Source: Vibrio zhugei
Lineage (GTDB): Bacteria > Pseudomonadota > Gammaproteobacteria > Enterobacterales > Vibrionaceae
Length of the DNA stretch: 64,000 bases
Assembly (NCBI RefSeq): GCF_003716875.1
Contig: NZ_CP033078.1
Coordinates: 1,488,001-1,552,000, forward strand
Direction of reading: 5' to 3'
The first letter of the stretch is position 1; each line of letters begins with the position of its first letter. The notes beneath the pieces were generated by a model. That model was not told where the DNA came from and did no database searches. It saw only the letters and a list, made by a program, of their open reading frames with translations. A program made the position numbers and the translations under genes. Positions 35,184-45,018 of the stretch are shown piece by piece.

Positions 35184-35990
35184 ATGTATAAAATTATTGC
35201 GCTTGATATGGATGGCACGTTACTTAATAGCCAAAAACACATTTCACCAAGAACCAAAGAAGCGATCACCAAAGCTCGCCAGCAAGGCATAAAAATTGTG
35301 TTAGCATCTGGGCGCCCGATTGAAGGAATGCGTCAACAGTTGGCGGAATTAGACATCCACGGCGATGATGATTATGTTTTGTATTACAACGGCTCTTTAG
35401 TTGAAAACCTTGGGGCCGGAGAAATCGTTCATCAAAACATTACAGATGGTAAAGCTGCCAAGAAGATTGCTCGAATTGCGCAAAAACTCGGCGTTAACGT
35501 GCATGCTTTCAGTACCATCCATGGACTTATCACTCCAAAAAATAGTCGTTATACAGAGGTAGAAGCGACCATTAACGGGATTGGGATTACCGAATTAGAC
35601 TTTGAAACACTGGATGATGAACACCCGATTATTAAGACCATGATCATTGATGAGCCTGCTGTGCTCAGTGAGGTTATAAAAGTACTCCCACCGGAACTCT
35701 ACAATGAGTTTACCATTGTACAAAGTGCGCCTTACTTTTTAGAGTTTCTAAACCCTGCTAGCAATAAAGGCGCGGGTCTTGCCGCGGTTGCCGCGTTACT
35801 GAACGTGCCTCGCGAACAAATCATTAGCATGGGCGATGCCGGCAATGATATCCATATGCTGGAATATGCTGGACTCGGGATCGCCATGGATAATGCAATG
35901 GATGAAACAAAGGCCGTGGCCGATGCCATCACCGCAAGCAATGATGATGATGGTGTCGCCATTGCAATAGAAAAATACGCTTTACGTTAA
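35184..35990 (+). CDS. yidA: Cof-type HAD sugar phosphatase YidA
   Basis: A 268-residue HAD-superfamily type IIB phosphatase. ALDMDGTLLNS (residues 6-16) is the catalytic loop with two aspartates, LASGR (about 40) motif II, K in ASNKGAGL (about 195) and GDAGNDIHML (about 215) the metal site. E. coli YidA hydrolyses sugar phosphates such as alpha-D-glucose-1-phosphate. Single gene on the plus strand. Confidence 0.93.
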   Translation: MYKIIALDMDGTLLNSQKHISPRTKEAITKARQQGIKIVLASGRPIEGMRQQLAELDIHGDDDYVLYYNGSLVENLGAGEIVHQNITDGKAAKKIARIAQKLGVNVHAFSTIHGLITPKNSRYTEVEATINGIGITELDFETLDDEHPIIKTMIIDEPAVLSEVIKVLPPELYNEFTIVQSAPYFLEFLNPASNKGAGLAAVAALLNVPREQIISMGDAGNDIHMLEYAGLGIAMDNAMDETKAVADAITASNDDDGVAIAIEKYALR

Positions 35991-36047
35991 TCGCCCCCAT
36001 ACCAAAGCGCACCAAGATCACACGATGATAAGGTGCGCTGAGTCTAC

Positions 36048-36989
36048 TTATCCTATGGTTGGGGCCAATTTCATCACCTGATCATATTGCTGCAACAGAC
36101 CAAAATCTTGCTGCGCTTCGGGCACCAGGATGCACACCTGCTCACTCATACCTTGCAGCTCCTGCAGGCGCGTGCCCAATTCTCCTGCCTCACTAAACCG
36201 TTCTCGCTCGGCATCCCGTCGACATAGATCCATGATCTCATTGGGACACTCCTCTGGGTGCAATACGCGATCCGCTTGCTGAAGTTGACGCACTGCTCCT
36301 AATGACAAACGGTTAATATCAGGCGTATATTCAATCCACAGCCGCTGTCCCTGTTTAACCGGGTTGGACTCCAACAACGCCACATAAACCTTTTCTAATT
36401 GCTCTCGTGCATGAGCATTTTTGACTTCCGGTTGATCAAAAAATTGCTCCCAAAAAGCACGACGACTATCAAGATCGGTCAACACGCTTTTTATCGAGTT
36501 TCGCTTCGAGGCACCGAATTCAGCCAGTAACCCTAAATTATTGGGTAAGATGGCTTCAATCTTTTCTCGCAAATTACGAATTAATACCGGAGACGCCCCA
36601 CCACTTGAAATTGCAATTTGAATCCGCCCACGCTCTATCATGGCAGGCGTAATAAATTGGCAATAGGGTTGATCGTCCACAACATTGACTAAAATCCCCA
36701 TCCGCTTCGCATCGTGATACACCTCATGATTCAAACTTGGATTATCAGTCGTTGCCCACACTTGCACGTATTGGGCGTCTAAAAACTGTGCCGAATAAAA
36801 GTTTTGAATCCACTCACATTGCCCTGCTTCAACGAGTAATCGCAATGGATCGGCCAATGTTGGCGAAATAATCGTGACACGAGCCCCGGCTCTTAATAAG
36901 GCATCGGTCTTACGGCACGCCACTTCGCCGCCACCTACAACAAGTACAGGCTGATCGGTCAATTTAAGAAATACTGGGAAATACTGCAT
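36048..36989 (-). CDS. Precorrin-2 dehydrogenase / sirohydrochlorin ferrochelatase
   Basis: A 313-residue protein from the ATG at 36989 (MQYFPVFLKLTD), the family start; a 9-codon extension upstream is unlikely. The N-terminal NAD-binding site VLVVGGGEVACRK (residues about 15-27) and the Met8/CysG-N fold extend to about 210. An extra C-terminal region of about 100 residues is typical of the Vibrio form. It oxidises precorrin-2 and inserts iron to give siroheme. The methyltransferase half of CysG is absent and must be encoded elsewhere. Confidence 0.92.
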   Translation of the reverse strand: MQYFPVFLKLTDQPVLVVGGGEVACRKTDALLRAGARVTIISPTLADPLRLLVEAGQCEWIQNFYSAQFLDAQYVQVWATTDNPSLNHEVYHDAKRMGILVNVVDDQPYCQFITPAMIERGRIQIAISSGGASPVLIRNLREKIEAILPNNLGLLAEFGASKRNSIKSVLTDLDSRRAFWEQFFDQPEVKNAHAREQLEKVYVALLESNPVKQGQRLWIEYTPDINRLSLGAVRQLQQADRVLHPEECPNEIMDLCRRDAERERFSEAGELGTRLQELQGMSEQVCILVPEAQQDFGLLQQYDQVMKLAPTIG

Positions 36990-37437
36990 AATGTATGAGG
37001 TACCTTCGTTAATCAATCAGTGGTGTCTGTTCCATTTTGGTGCAAAACTCAATCACCCTGACATCCGTTCCATAATATATGTGTGAACTTCATTGGTGAT
37101 CCAGTGAATCGCTCTGTGGTTTTAGCTTATACCCGCCCTTTTGTTTCACAAAAAGTGCTATTCAAACCACATTCACTACATTGCACCGACTTGGTCACTA
37201 TTTGCTCTATTTACAAAAGATTGCCATTTGGTCATTCTATTTCTTGAACGATGGGCAAGCATAAAATAAATCAGGTCAAATTTATATGGTGCGGTAGGAA
37301 TATGCTCTTACTGGATCGTATAAGTCAGTCACACTTACTTGACCCAAGGTCAATAAGCCTGTTTCTAAACGACGGATTACAACATGCCGCCTGTTGGGCG
37401 ATCGGAAGGACCACGACGTACATAGGATGGATACATA
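36990..37437. other. Long divergent intergenic region upstream of aapJ
   Basis: About 450 bp between the siroheme gene and aapJ. No frame in it looks coding. It must carry the aap promoter and probably a long leader, but I cannot name a regulator site. Confidence 0.45.
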
Positions 37438-38469
37438 ATGGTAAATAATAAAACACTTCTCGCTTGTATCATTGCCGCAAGCACAACAATGATGACCTCC
37501 CAAGTCAATGCTGCTGAGCAAAGCACCTTGGATAGTGTGATGAAAAAGGGAGAATTAACGTGCGGAGTCAGCACTGGTTTACCTGGCTTTTCGAACCCAG
37601 ATGCCAAGGGGCATTGGAAAGGCATTGATGTGGCCTATTGCCAAGCGCTCGCAGCCGCTGTACTAGGCGATAAAAACAAAGTTAAATATGTACCACTCAC
37701 CGCCAAAGAGCGTTTAACCGCGCTACAAACTGGTGAGATCGATGTGCTATCACGCAACACCACTTGGACCCTGACTCGCGACACCTCTCTCGGACTCAAT
37801 TTTGCGGGCACCCTGTTCTACGATGGTCAAGGATTTATGGTGAAAAAGTCACTGGGAGTCAATAGTGCGAAAGAGCTTGATGGCGCCTCTGTCTGTGTGC
37901 AATCAGGCACCACCACTGAGTTAAATTTGGCAGACTATTTCCGAAAAAATAAAATGAAATACCAGTCAGTGGTATTTGATAAAGTGCAACAAATGGTGGC
38001 TGGGTTTGAATCTGGTCGCTGCGATGCAATGACCACCGACCAATCGGGTTTGTACGCCTTACGCCTCACGTTAGCAAAACCCAATAGCGCGAAAGTGCTC
38101 CCAGAGATCATCTCAAAAGAGCCCCTAGGCCCTGTGGTTCGTCAAAACGACGACAAGTGGTTTAATGTCGCCAAATGGACATTATTCGCGCTAATTAATG
38201 CAGAAGAATACGGCATTACCTCGAAAAATGTCGATCAAATGCTCAAGTCCAACGATCCCAATATACAGCGTATTTTAGGTGTCGACGGTCCAAAAGGATC
38301 CGGGCTAGGCATTCGCGATGACTGGGGTTATCAAATTATTAAGCAAGTCGGTAACTATGGTGAAGTTTTCAAACAAGCCGTAGGAGAAGATTCACCCTTA
38401 AAAATTGACCGCGGTGTCAATGCTCTTTGGAATGCGGGCGGTTTCATGTATGCCCCACCGATTCGATAA
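37438..38469 (+). CDS. aapJ: General L-amino-acid ABC transporter binding protein AapJ
   Basis: A 343-residue periplasmic binding protein with a signal peptide (cleavage after VNA, residue about 24). The motif GVSTGLPGFSNPDAKGHWKGIDV and LTAKERLTALQTGEIDVLSRNTTWTL match the AapJ/BztA type, which binds glutamate, aspartate and other amino acids. It is the first gene of aapJQMP. The cysteine pair C43/C65 region resembles the family. A hairpin separates it from aapQ. Confidence 0.95.
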   Translation: MVNNKTLLACIIAASTTMMTSQVNAAEQSTLDSVMKKGELTCGVSTGLPGFSNPDAKGHWKGIDVAYCQALAAAVLGDKNKVKYVPLTAKERLTALQTGEIDVLSRNTTWTLTRDTSLGLNFAGTLFYDGQGFMVKKSLGVNSAKELDGASVCVQSGTTTELNLADYFRKNKMKYQSVVFDKVQQMVAGFESGRCDAMTTDQSGLYALRLTLAKPNSAKVLPEIISKEPLGPVVRQNDDKWFNVAKWTLFALINAEEYGITSKNVDQMLKSNDPNIQRILGVDGPKGSGLGIRDDWGYQIIKQVGNYGEVFKQAVGEDSPLKIDRGVNALWNAGGFMYAPPIR

Positions 38470-38486
38470 CTTTCGAACAGAATAAT

Positions 38487-38520
38487 ACGGGCAGTGCGGC
38501 GTATCTTGGCCGCTGCCCGT
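38487..38520 (+). promoter_or_regulatory. Hairpin between aapJ and aapQ
   Basis: A bulged GC-rich stem (arms from acgggcag and ctgcccgt) lies between the genes without a T-run. Such structures usually stabilise the binding-protein message so that it exceeds the permease message. Confidence 0.55.
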
Positions 38521-38579
38521 TATGAAGTCGCGTTGGCAGGAGCCTCTTCGCGCAGTTCAAGGAAAGAAGGTTATGTCTT

Positions 38580-39761
38580 ATGAATACCACGACACACAAC
38601 ACGCCAAAAAGCCATTGGTTATACAACCCCAAATACCGTTCCATCGTTTTTCAATTGATAACCGTTATCGTATTAGGTTATGGCCTGTTCACGATTGTAG
38701 CCAACACCATGAGCAACCTCGAATCCCGAGGAATTACGACAGGCTTTGATTTTTTAAACCAAACCGCTGGATTCGGGATTGGTTTTACCCTCATTGACTA
38801 CGATGAAACCTACTCTTACGGAAGAACATTTTTTGTCGGTCTACTCAATACGGCCTTAGTGTCCATCTTAGGCATTATTTTCGCTACGTTGATTGGCTTT
38901 ATCATTGGCATTGCGAGGCTTTCCCGCAATTGGCTAATCAATCGTTGTGCCGCAGTCTATATCGAAATTTTTCGCAACATCCCGCTCTTATTGCAAATCC
39001 TGTTTTGGTATGTCGCCGTACTGCAAACCTTACCGTCGGCACGGCAGAGCTACCATCTGGGTGAGAGCCTGTTTCTCAACGTTCGGGGATTATATTTACC
39101 GGCTCCAGTATTCAATAATGGCAGCGGATGGGTGGCAATCAGTGTTCTCGTGGGAATCGGAGCAACACTACTGATTGCCTTATGGACGAAACGACGCTTT
39201 TATAACACAGGGCAGACCCATTCTGTCTGGCCTTACGGCTTGGTATTGATTTTTATATTACCGCTTGTCGTATTTTGGTCTTTAGGCAGCCCTATTTCTG
39301 CCGACTACCCCGTATTGAAAGGTTTTAACTTTCGCGGTGGCTTAACCGTGCTCCCCGAATTAGTGGCACTTTGGTTTGCCCTCTCAATATATACGGCGTC
39401 ATTTATCGCCGAAATCGTCCGGTCTGGGATTAACGCTGTCGAGCATGGTCAAAGTGAAGCTGCCATGTCCTTAGGATTATCGCGTAATAAAACGTTACGC
39501 TTGATCGTCATTCCTCAAGCGATGCTCATTATTATTCCACCATTAACCAGCCAATATTTAAATTTAACCAAGAATTCCTCATTAGCGACCGCCATTGGTT
39601 ACCCCGATTTGGTGGCCGTATTTGCTGGGACCACCATGAACCAAACTGGTCAAGCAATCGAAATTATTGCCATGACAATGGGGGTGTACTTAACACTCAG
39701 TATTGTGACGTCACTGCTGATGAATCTCTATAACAAAAAAATGGCATTAGTGGAGCGTTAA
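38580..39761 (+). CDS. aapQ: Amino-acid ABC transporter permease AapQ
   Basis: A 393-residue inner-membrane permease of the His/Glu/Gln/Arg type with a large periplasmic insertion, as in AapQ/BztB. The ATPase-docking EAA loop is EHGQSEAAMSLGLSRNKTL near residue 290. It is followed one base later by aapM, so the two are translated together and form a heterodimer. Confidence 0.95.
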   Translation: MNTTTHNTPKSHWLYNPKYRSIVFQLITVIVLGYGLFTIVANTMSNLESRGITTGFDFLNQTAGFGIGFTLIDYDETYSYGRTFFVGLLNTALVSILGIIFATLIGFIIGIARLSRNWLINRCAAVYIEIFRNIPLLLQILFWYVAVLQTLPSARQSYHLGESLFLNVRGLYLPAPVFNNGSGWVAISVLVGIGATLLIALWTKRRFYNTGQTHSVWPYGLVLIFILPLVVFWSLGSPISADYPVLKGFNFRGGLTVLPELVALWFALSIYTASFIAEIVRSGINAVEHGQSEAAMSLGLSRNKTLRLIVIPQAMLIIIPPLTSQYLNLTKNSSLATAIGYPDLVAVFAGTTMNQTGQAIEIIAMTMGVYLTLSIVTSLLMNLYNKKMALVER

Positions 39762-39762
39762 T

Positions 39763-40860
39763 ATGACTCAACATCAATTTCAACCCGACCTTCCCCCACC
39801 AACAAAAACCACCGGGATCATCGGCTGGCTCAAAACTCACTTATTTAGCGATGTAATCAATACACTCATGACGTTAGTCATTGGTTACTTTGCACTCAAA
39901 GGGATTTGGCACATCGTAGATTGGGCACTAATAAAAGCGGACTGGGTGGGGAACAGTCGCACGGCTTGTCACGGTGAGGGGGCATGCTGGGTGATGATAC
40001 ACGTGCGCTGGGAGCAATTCTTATATGGTTTTTATCCGAGCGATCAGCTTTGGCGCCCACGGCTGTTTTACGCCACGCTAGCACTACTGGTCGCCATGCT
40101 AGCCTATGAGAAAATGCCAGCCAGACGTTGGATCTTTGCTTTTTTCATTGGTGTGTATCCCTTTATTATCGCTGGATTACTCTATGGGAATATTGCTGGC
40201 CTCAGTACGGTCGATACCCACCTCTGGGGTGGTTTACTGGTTACCCTAGTCATTGCACTGATTGGGATTGTCGTTTCCTTACCAGTCGGTATCGTGCTGG
40301 CTTTAGGCCGCCGTTCTACTATGCCAATCATTCGCAGTTTGAGTACCCTCTATATCGAACTATGGCGCGGCGTTCCTCTCATCACAGTACTTTTTATGGC
40401 GTCCGTGATGATTCCACTCTTCCTATCTCAAGGGCACGATTTGAATAAACTGTTACGTGCATTGATTGGCGTCGCATTATTTAGTGCCGCTTATATGGCC
40501 GAAGTCGTGCGTGGCAGCTTGCAAGCCATCCCGAACGGCCAATACGAAGCGGCGGATGCATTAGGATTGAGTTATTGGAAAAAGATGGGGTTAGTCATTT
40601 TGCCGCAAGCGCTCAAAATTACCATCCCTTCAATCGTGAATACGTTTATCGGCCTATTTAAAGATACCAGTTTAGTCATGATCATCGGCATGTTTGATGT
40701 ATTAGGCATTAGACAAGCGGCCATCAATGATCCGGATTGGTTAGGCTTTGCCACAGAAAGCTATGTCTTTGTCGCTCTTGTCTTTTGGATATTTTGTTTT
40801 GGAATGTCCCGTTACTCGATTTGGCTAGAAAAACGCCTGCATACAGGCCACAGATCATAG
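39763..40860 (+). CDS. aapM: Amino-acid ABC transporter permease AapM
   Basis: A 365-residue partner permease. The N-terminal cytosolic part is followed by about eight hydrophobic segments. The EAA loop is PNGQYEAADALGLSYWKKM near residue 260. It matches AapM/BztC in length and in the periplasmic loop with two cysteines (CHGEGACW). Confidence 0.95.
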   Translation: MTQHQFQPDLPPPTKTTGIIGWLKTHLFSDVINTLMTLVIGYFALKGIWHIVDWALIKADWVGNSRTACHGEGACWVMIHVRWEQFLYGFYPSDQLWRPRLFYATLALLVAMLAYEKMPARRWIFAFFIGVYPFIIAGLLYGNIAGLSTVDTHLWGGLLVTLVIALIGIVVSLPVGIVLALGRRSTMPIIRSLSTLYIELWRGVPLITVLFMASVMIPLFLSQGHDLNKLLRALIGVALFSAAYMAEVVRGSLQAIPNGQYEAADALGLSYWKKMGLVILPQALKITIPSIVNTFIGLFKDTSLVMIIGMFDVLGIRQAAINDPDWLGFATESYVFVALVFWIFCFGMSRYSIWLEKRLHTGHRS

Positions 40861-40878
40861 CAATAAAAAGGAATTTGT

Positions 40879-41634
40879 ATGACGCAGTATCAAGATACCC
40901 AGCCCATGATAGAACTGAATAAAATGAATAAATGGTATGGAGACTTTCATGTTTTAAAAAACATCAATCTAACCGTAAAAAAAGGCGAACGCATTGTAAT
41001 TTGTGGTCCATCTGGCTCGGGAAAATCCACCATGATCCGATGTATTAATCGGCTAGAGGAGCATCAAGCTGGTGACATCATCGTAGCAGGTCGTCCATTA
41101 AATGATGATTTAAAGAATATTGAAGCGGTAAGAAAAAACGTGGGCATGTGTTTTCAGCACTTCAACTTATTTCCACACCTCACGGTATTAGAAAACTGTA
41201 CGCTCGCCCCGCTTTGGGTCAAAAATATGCCCAAAGCTCAAGCACAAGAGCTGGCGATGACCTATCTCGAACGAGTCAAAATTGCCGATCAGACGGAGAA
41301 ATACCCTGGGCAATTGTCTGGAGGACAGCAACAACGGGTTGCCATCGCTCGCTCACTGTGTATGAACCCGCAAGTCATGCTATTTGATGAACCGACATCT
41401 GCACTGGATCCAGAAATGGTTCGAGAAGTCTTAGATGTGATGGTCGAGCTGGCTCAAGAAGGCATGACCATGCTGTGCGTGACTCATGAAATGGGGTTTG
41501 CCAAAGAAGTCGCTGATCGCGTTATTTTCATGGATGCTGGTGAAATCATCGAAGAAAACACCCCAACACAGTTTTTTAATCATCCGCAATCAGAGCGTAC
41601 ACAAAACTTCTTGGCACAAATTCTCTCTCATTGA
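40879..41634 (+). CDS. aapP: Amino-acid ABC transporter ATPase AapP
   Basis: A 251-residue ATPase: Walker [10 protein letters not shown] (residues about 45-53), signature LSGGQQQR (about 148-155), Walker [13 protein letters not shown] (about 169-180), switch His in CVTHEM. The ribosome site AAAAAGGA fixes the start. Last gene of the operon. Confidence 0.97.
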   Translation: MTQYQDTQPMIELNKMNKWYGDFHVLKNINLTVKKGERIVICGPSGSGKSTMIRCINRLEEHQAGDIIVAGRPLNDDLKNIEAVRKNVGMCFQHFNLFPHLTVLENCTLAPLWVKNMPKAQAQELAMTYLERVKIADQTEKYPGQLSGGQQQRVAIARSLCMNPQVMLFDEPTSALDPEMVREVLDVMVELAQEGMTMLCVTHEMGFAKEVADRVIFMDAGEIIEENTPTQFFNHPQSERTQNFLAQILSH

Positions 41635-41984
41635 AGTAAACCATAAGTAGCCGAAAGTCAGTCGCACGTTGCTATACCGCGAATGTTCATACAAATCCTA
41701 CTCATAGACGCTGGACGATCGGCATTTTAGCCGCTTAGCTTAAGCAATAAGACATATCGTGTTACAACTTGCTGATACTGTCATAGCGCAAACTTGATTA
41801 TGATGAGACATGAAAAATATAAATAAAATCAACGTTAGCACCTTAATGGTTTCACTGTTAAGCTGATAACACTACATAAACCAACGTCGAGAAACGTTAG
41901 TAAAGACATTTAAGCTTGAAAAAGTGAACTTTCGGCCCCATAAATGTCTATATGAGTAAACGTAATGCCTTTACGAGGAAGAAT
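41635..41984. other. Intergenic region between aapP and the YccA-like gene
   Basis: About 350 bp with no gene. An 11-codon upstream extension of the next gene (from 41952) lacks a ribosome site. Nothing else can be supported. Confidence 0.45.
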
Positions 41985-42647
41985 ATGAATAATTCAATGT
42001 ACTCTCGCTCAAACACCCAAACTGGTGTGTTGCAAACGAACAAAGTGCTTAAGAATACTTACGCACTGCTTTCTATGACTCTGCTTTGGTCAGCGGTTGT
42101 GGCAGGCGTCTCCATGGCGATGAACCTTCCTCGACCAAACATTATCATTATGTTAGTCGGCTTCTACGGTTTGTTGTTCCTAACCGAAAAGAACCGTAAT
42201 AACGGTATGGGACTCGTCTTTACGTTCCTGTTTACCGGCTTCTTGGGTTATACGTTAGGCCCGATTCTAAATATGTACGTTGGCGCTGGGATGGGCGATG
42301 TGATTGTTACCGCTCTCGGTGGTACAGCTCTCGCATTCCTAGGCTCATCCGCGTATGCCCTGACCACCAAGCGTGATCTCTCCTTCTTGGGTGGATTACT
42401 GATGGCTGGGTTCGTTGTCCTACTGATCGGCATGGTCGCGAACATCTTCCTACAAATGCCAATGCTTCACTTAGCAATGAGCGGTATGTTCGTGTTGTTC
42501 TCAACGGGTGTGATTATGCTGACAACGCAACAAATTGTACGCGGTGGTGAAACCAACTACATTTCGGCAACCGTCTCGCTTTATGTGTCGATCTATAACT
42601 TGTTCATCAGCTTGCTCAGCATTCTGGGTGTCATGAACGACGACTAA
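41985..42647 (+). CDS. Bax inhibitor-1/YccA-family membrane protein
   Basis: A 220-residue protein with seven hydrophobic segments, starting at the ATG at 41985 after GAGGAAG. It has the YccA pattern: NTYALLSMTLLWSA at the start and a final SLYVSIYNLFISLLSILGVMNDD. E. coli YccA is a substrate and modulator of the FtsH protease. Followed by a strong terminator. Confidence 0.92.
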   Translation: MNNSMYSRSNTQTGVLQTNKVLKNTYALLSMTLLWSAVVAGVSMAMNLPRPNIIIMLVGFYGLLFLTEKNRNNGMGLVFTFLFTGFLGYTLGPILNMYVGAGMGDVIVTALGGTALAFLGSSAYALTTKRDLSFLGGLLMAGFVVLLIGMVANIFLQMPMLHLAMSGMFVLFSTGVIMLTTQQIVRGGETNYISATVSLYVSIYNLFISLLSILGVMNDD

Positions 42648-42688
42648 ACAATGCGGTATCAGTGGTTAACCCACTGGAAATCTCACTT

Positions 42689-42722
42689 AGAAGCCCGAGC
42701 CCATCGCTCGGGCTTCTTATTT
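42689..42722 (+). terminator. Terminator after the YccA-like gene
   Basis: A 12-bp stem (agaagcccgagc / gctcgggcttct) with a 5-base loop and a following T-rich stretch. Confidence 0.85.
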
Positions 42723-42786
42723 TCTACTTGAGCCTATGATCGAGCTTCGTTACCCTATAGACAATATCAATACGGAATAACCAAGA

Positions 42787-43116
42787 ATGATTCACTACCA
42801 AGACACCCTCATTGAGACTGATGCAGAAGGCTACCTGTTAGATCACACTCAATGGGAAGCTGGCCTGATCCCTGTGTTAGCAGAACATGAAGGCATTGAT
42901 TTAACAGACGCGCACAAAGAAGTCATTTATTTTGTACGCAACTTTTATGAAGAATTTAATACCTCGCCAGCCATTCGCATGCTCGTTAAAGCCATGGAAA
43001 AAGAATACGGCAAAGAAAAAGGCAACAGTAAATATCTCTTTAAGTTGTTCCCAGAAGGCCCAGCGAAACAGGCAACAAAATTGGCAGGTTTACCCAAACC
43101 CGCCAAATGTTTATAA
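42787..43116 (+). CDS. tusE: TusE sulfur-relay protein (DsrC family)
   Basis: A 109-residue DsrC/TusE protein. The penultimate cysteine (PKPAKCL) is the persulfide carrier that passes sulfur from TusBCD to MnmA in tRNA 2-thiouridine synthesis. The second DsrC cysteine is absent, as expected for TusE. It starts with ATG after CAAGAA-type leader sequence. It lies next to yccX, a common neighbour. Confidence 0.95.
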   Translation: MIHYQDTLIETDAEGYLLDHTQWEAGLIPVLAEHEGIDLTDAHKEVIYFVRNFYEEFNTSPAIRMLVKAMEKEYGKEKGNSKYLFKLFPEGPAKQATKLAGLPKPAKCL

Positions 43117-43141
43117 CCATCACGCAGCTTTATAGCGGCGG

Positions 43142-43411
43142 TCAGTGGATACGAAAGTCATCAATAGGATGAGTCGGCTCATAGGGTTCTCGAGTGACGT
43201 TGTCGACAACAGCTGTTCTTGGACCCTTTTGCAATTGCAAGAATACATCGTCAAGCTGTGATTGATCACCGCATACCACAACTTCAACTCGTCCATCGGA
43301 TAAATTTTTAGCATACCCGGTCAGTGATCGTTTTAGACATTCGTTAGCGGTAAAATAACGAAAGCCAACACCTTGAACGACGCCAGATACCACCATTTTT
43401 TCACACTTCAT
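43142..43411 (-). CDS. yccX: Acylphosphatase YccX
   Basis: An 89-residue acylphosphatase. GVVQGVGFRYFTANEC carries the catalytic Arg, and GYAKNLSDGRVEVVVCG carries the catalytic Asn. It hydrolyses carboxyl-phosphate bonds in small metabolites. Single gene, convergent with tusE. Confidence 0.95.
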   Translation of the reverse strand: MKCEKMVVSGVVQGVGFRYFTANECLKRSLTGYAKNLSDGRVEVVVCGDQSQLDDVFLQLQKGPRTAVVDNVTREPYEPTHPIDDFRIH

Positions 43412-43581
43412 AATTCCTCACTTCGCTAGTTATGGCTAATTCATACTAACGCGAGAATTTCTACGATCAAACCCTCGATTGAACATCTTGTGACGACCAC
43501 CGTCACGCGTGAATCATTTGCTTTTCATAGCCAGTTGCCAGACAATACCCGCCTCTTTTATTTTCGATTTGAGTAACACTA

Positions 43582-44775
43582 ATGACATCATCCATCCGTC
43601 TAGCCAAAGGCCGTGAAAAATCTGTATTACGTCGCCATCCATGGATTTTTTCTCGAGGCATTCAACACGTCGAAGGCACGCCTGAATCAGGTGAGACTGT
43701 TGATGTCTACGCCCATGACGGTCGTTGGTTAGCAAAAGCGGCCTACTCCCCCGAATCACAGATTCGCGCTCGCATTTGGAGTTTTGAAAAAGAGCCGATC
43801 GATCGCGATTTCTTTATCAAGCGTATTCAAGTTGCACAGCAATTACGTGACGAAGTGATAAAACGCGATGGTCTGACCGGTTACCGCTTACTTGCGGCAG
43901 AATCCGATGGCGTACCGGGTATCACCATTGATAAATACCAAGATTATCTTGTTTGCCAGTTGCTAAGCGCAGGCGCTGAATACCATAAAACACATTTAGT
44001 GCAGGCCTTAGTACATTGTTATCCCAATTGTCACATCTATGAGCGCTCTGATGTCGCGGTCCGTAAAAAAGAAGGCTTAGCAGAAAGCATTGGCGTATTG
44101 CACGGCGACACACCACCTGAGTCGGTGATTATCGAAGAAAATGGCGTTAAAATCAGTGTTGATATTGTGAATGGACATAAGACCGGATTTTATTTAGACC
44201 AACGAGACAGTCGCTTAAACTCAATGAAATACGTTGAAGATAAAGAAGTATTAAACTGTTTTTCTTATACAGGTGGTTTCGGTTTATATGCCCTGAAAGG
44301 TGGCGCTAAACGTGTCATCAATGCAGATGTCTCTCAACCTGCATTAGAGAGTGCCAAGTTTAATGCGCAGTTAAATGACTTTGACATTAGCAAGAAACGA
44401 GCAGTATTCCTCAATGCAGATGTCTTTAAATTGTTACGCGAATACCGCGATCAAGGAACTCAGTTTGATGTGGTGATCATGGACCCACCTAAATTTGCTG
44501 AGTCAAAAGCACAATTGAATGGTGCTTGTCGTGGGTATAAAGACATTAATATGTTAGCAATGCAAATTTTAAAACCGGGTGGCACACTGCTTACCTATTC
44601 CTGCTCAGGCTTAATGGATCAAGTGCTTTTTCAGAAGATCATCGCCGATGCGGCTTTAGATGCCAAACGGTCAGTTAAATTTGTTGAACGCTTTGAGCAA
44701 GCCGCTGATCATCCAATCGACACCGCCTACCCAGAAGGTTTTTACCTGAAAGGATTTGCTTGTAAAGTATTATAA
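43582..44775 (+). CDS. rlmI: 23S rRNA (cytosine-1962-C5) methyltransferase RlmI
   Basis: A 397-residue protein with an N-terminal PUA domain (residues 1-75), a central RRM-like EEHD domain and a Rossmann SAM-binding domain. [18 protein letters not shown] (about 217) is motif [13 protein letters not shown] (about 300) motif IV and TYSCSGLM (about 337) the catalytic Cys region. It matches RlmI in length. Strong terminator downstream. Confidence 0.95.
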   Translation: MTSSIRLAKGREKSVLRRHPWIFSRGIQHVEGTPESGETVDVYAHDGRWLAKAAYSPESQIRARIWSFEKEPIDRDFFIKRIQVAQQLRDEVIKRDGLTGYRLLAAESDGVPGITIDKYQDYLVCQLLSAGAEYHKTHLVQALVHCYPNCHIYERSDVAVRKKEGLAESIGVLHGDTPPESVIIEENGVKISVDIVNGHKTGFYLDQRDSRLNSMKYVEDKEVLNCFSYTGGFGLYALKGGAKRVINADVSQPALESAKFNAQLNDFDISKKRAVFLNADVFKLLREYRDQGTQFDVVIMDPPKFAESKAQLNGACRGYKDINMLAMQILKPGGTLLTYSCSGLMDQVLFQKIIADAALDAKRSVKFVERFEQAADHPIDTAYPEGFYLKGFACKVL

Positions 44776-44796
44776 TCAACAGAATGCTTAGTATTA

Positions 44797-44834
44797 AAAG
44801 GAGCCATAGATTAAATATCTATGGCTCCTTTTTA
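44797..44834 (+). terminator. Terminator after rlmI
   Basis: A 15-bp perfect stem (aaaggagccatagat / atctatggctccttt) with a 5-base loop followed by T. Confidence 0.9.
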
Positions 44835-45018
44835 TTATTTAAGCCATTCATTTGGTTATACAAAAAATAATAACATACAAGTATTATTAAAATTATCATA
44901 TAAAAACAAATATTGTGGAATCAATGTTTGTTTTCAAGTATATTTGCTTGCACCATATTACTGTAAACGCTTTCATTTATATTCATTCCGAACTTGGGTT
45001 ATCTGTGTTGAGGGAGCC

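Noticed and set aside
44821-45018. Longer N-terminus for the NiCoT-like protein
   Set aside because: The extension begins inside the rlmI terminator hairpin, has non-coding composition, and a good ribosome site lies before 45019.
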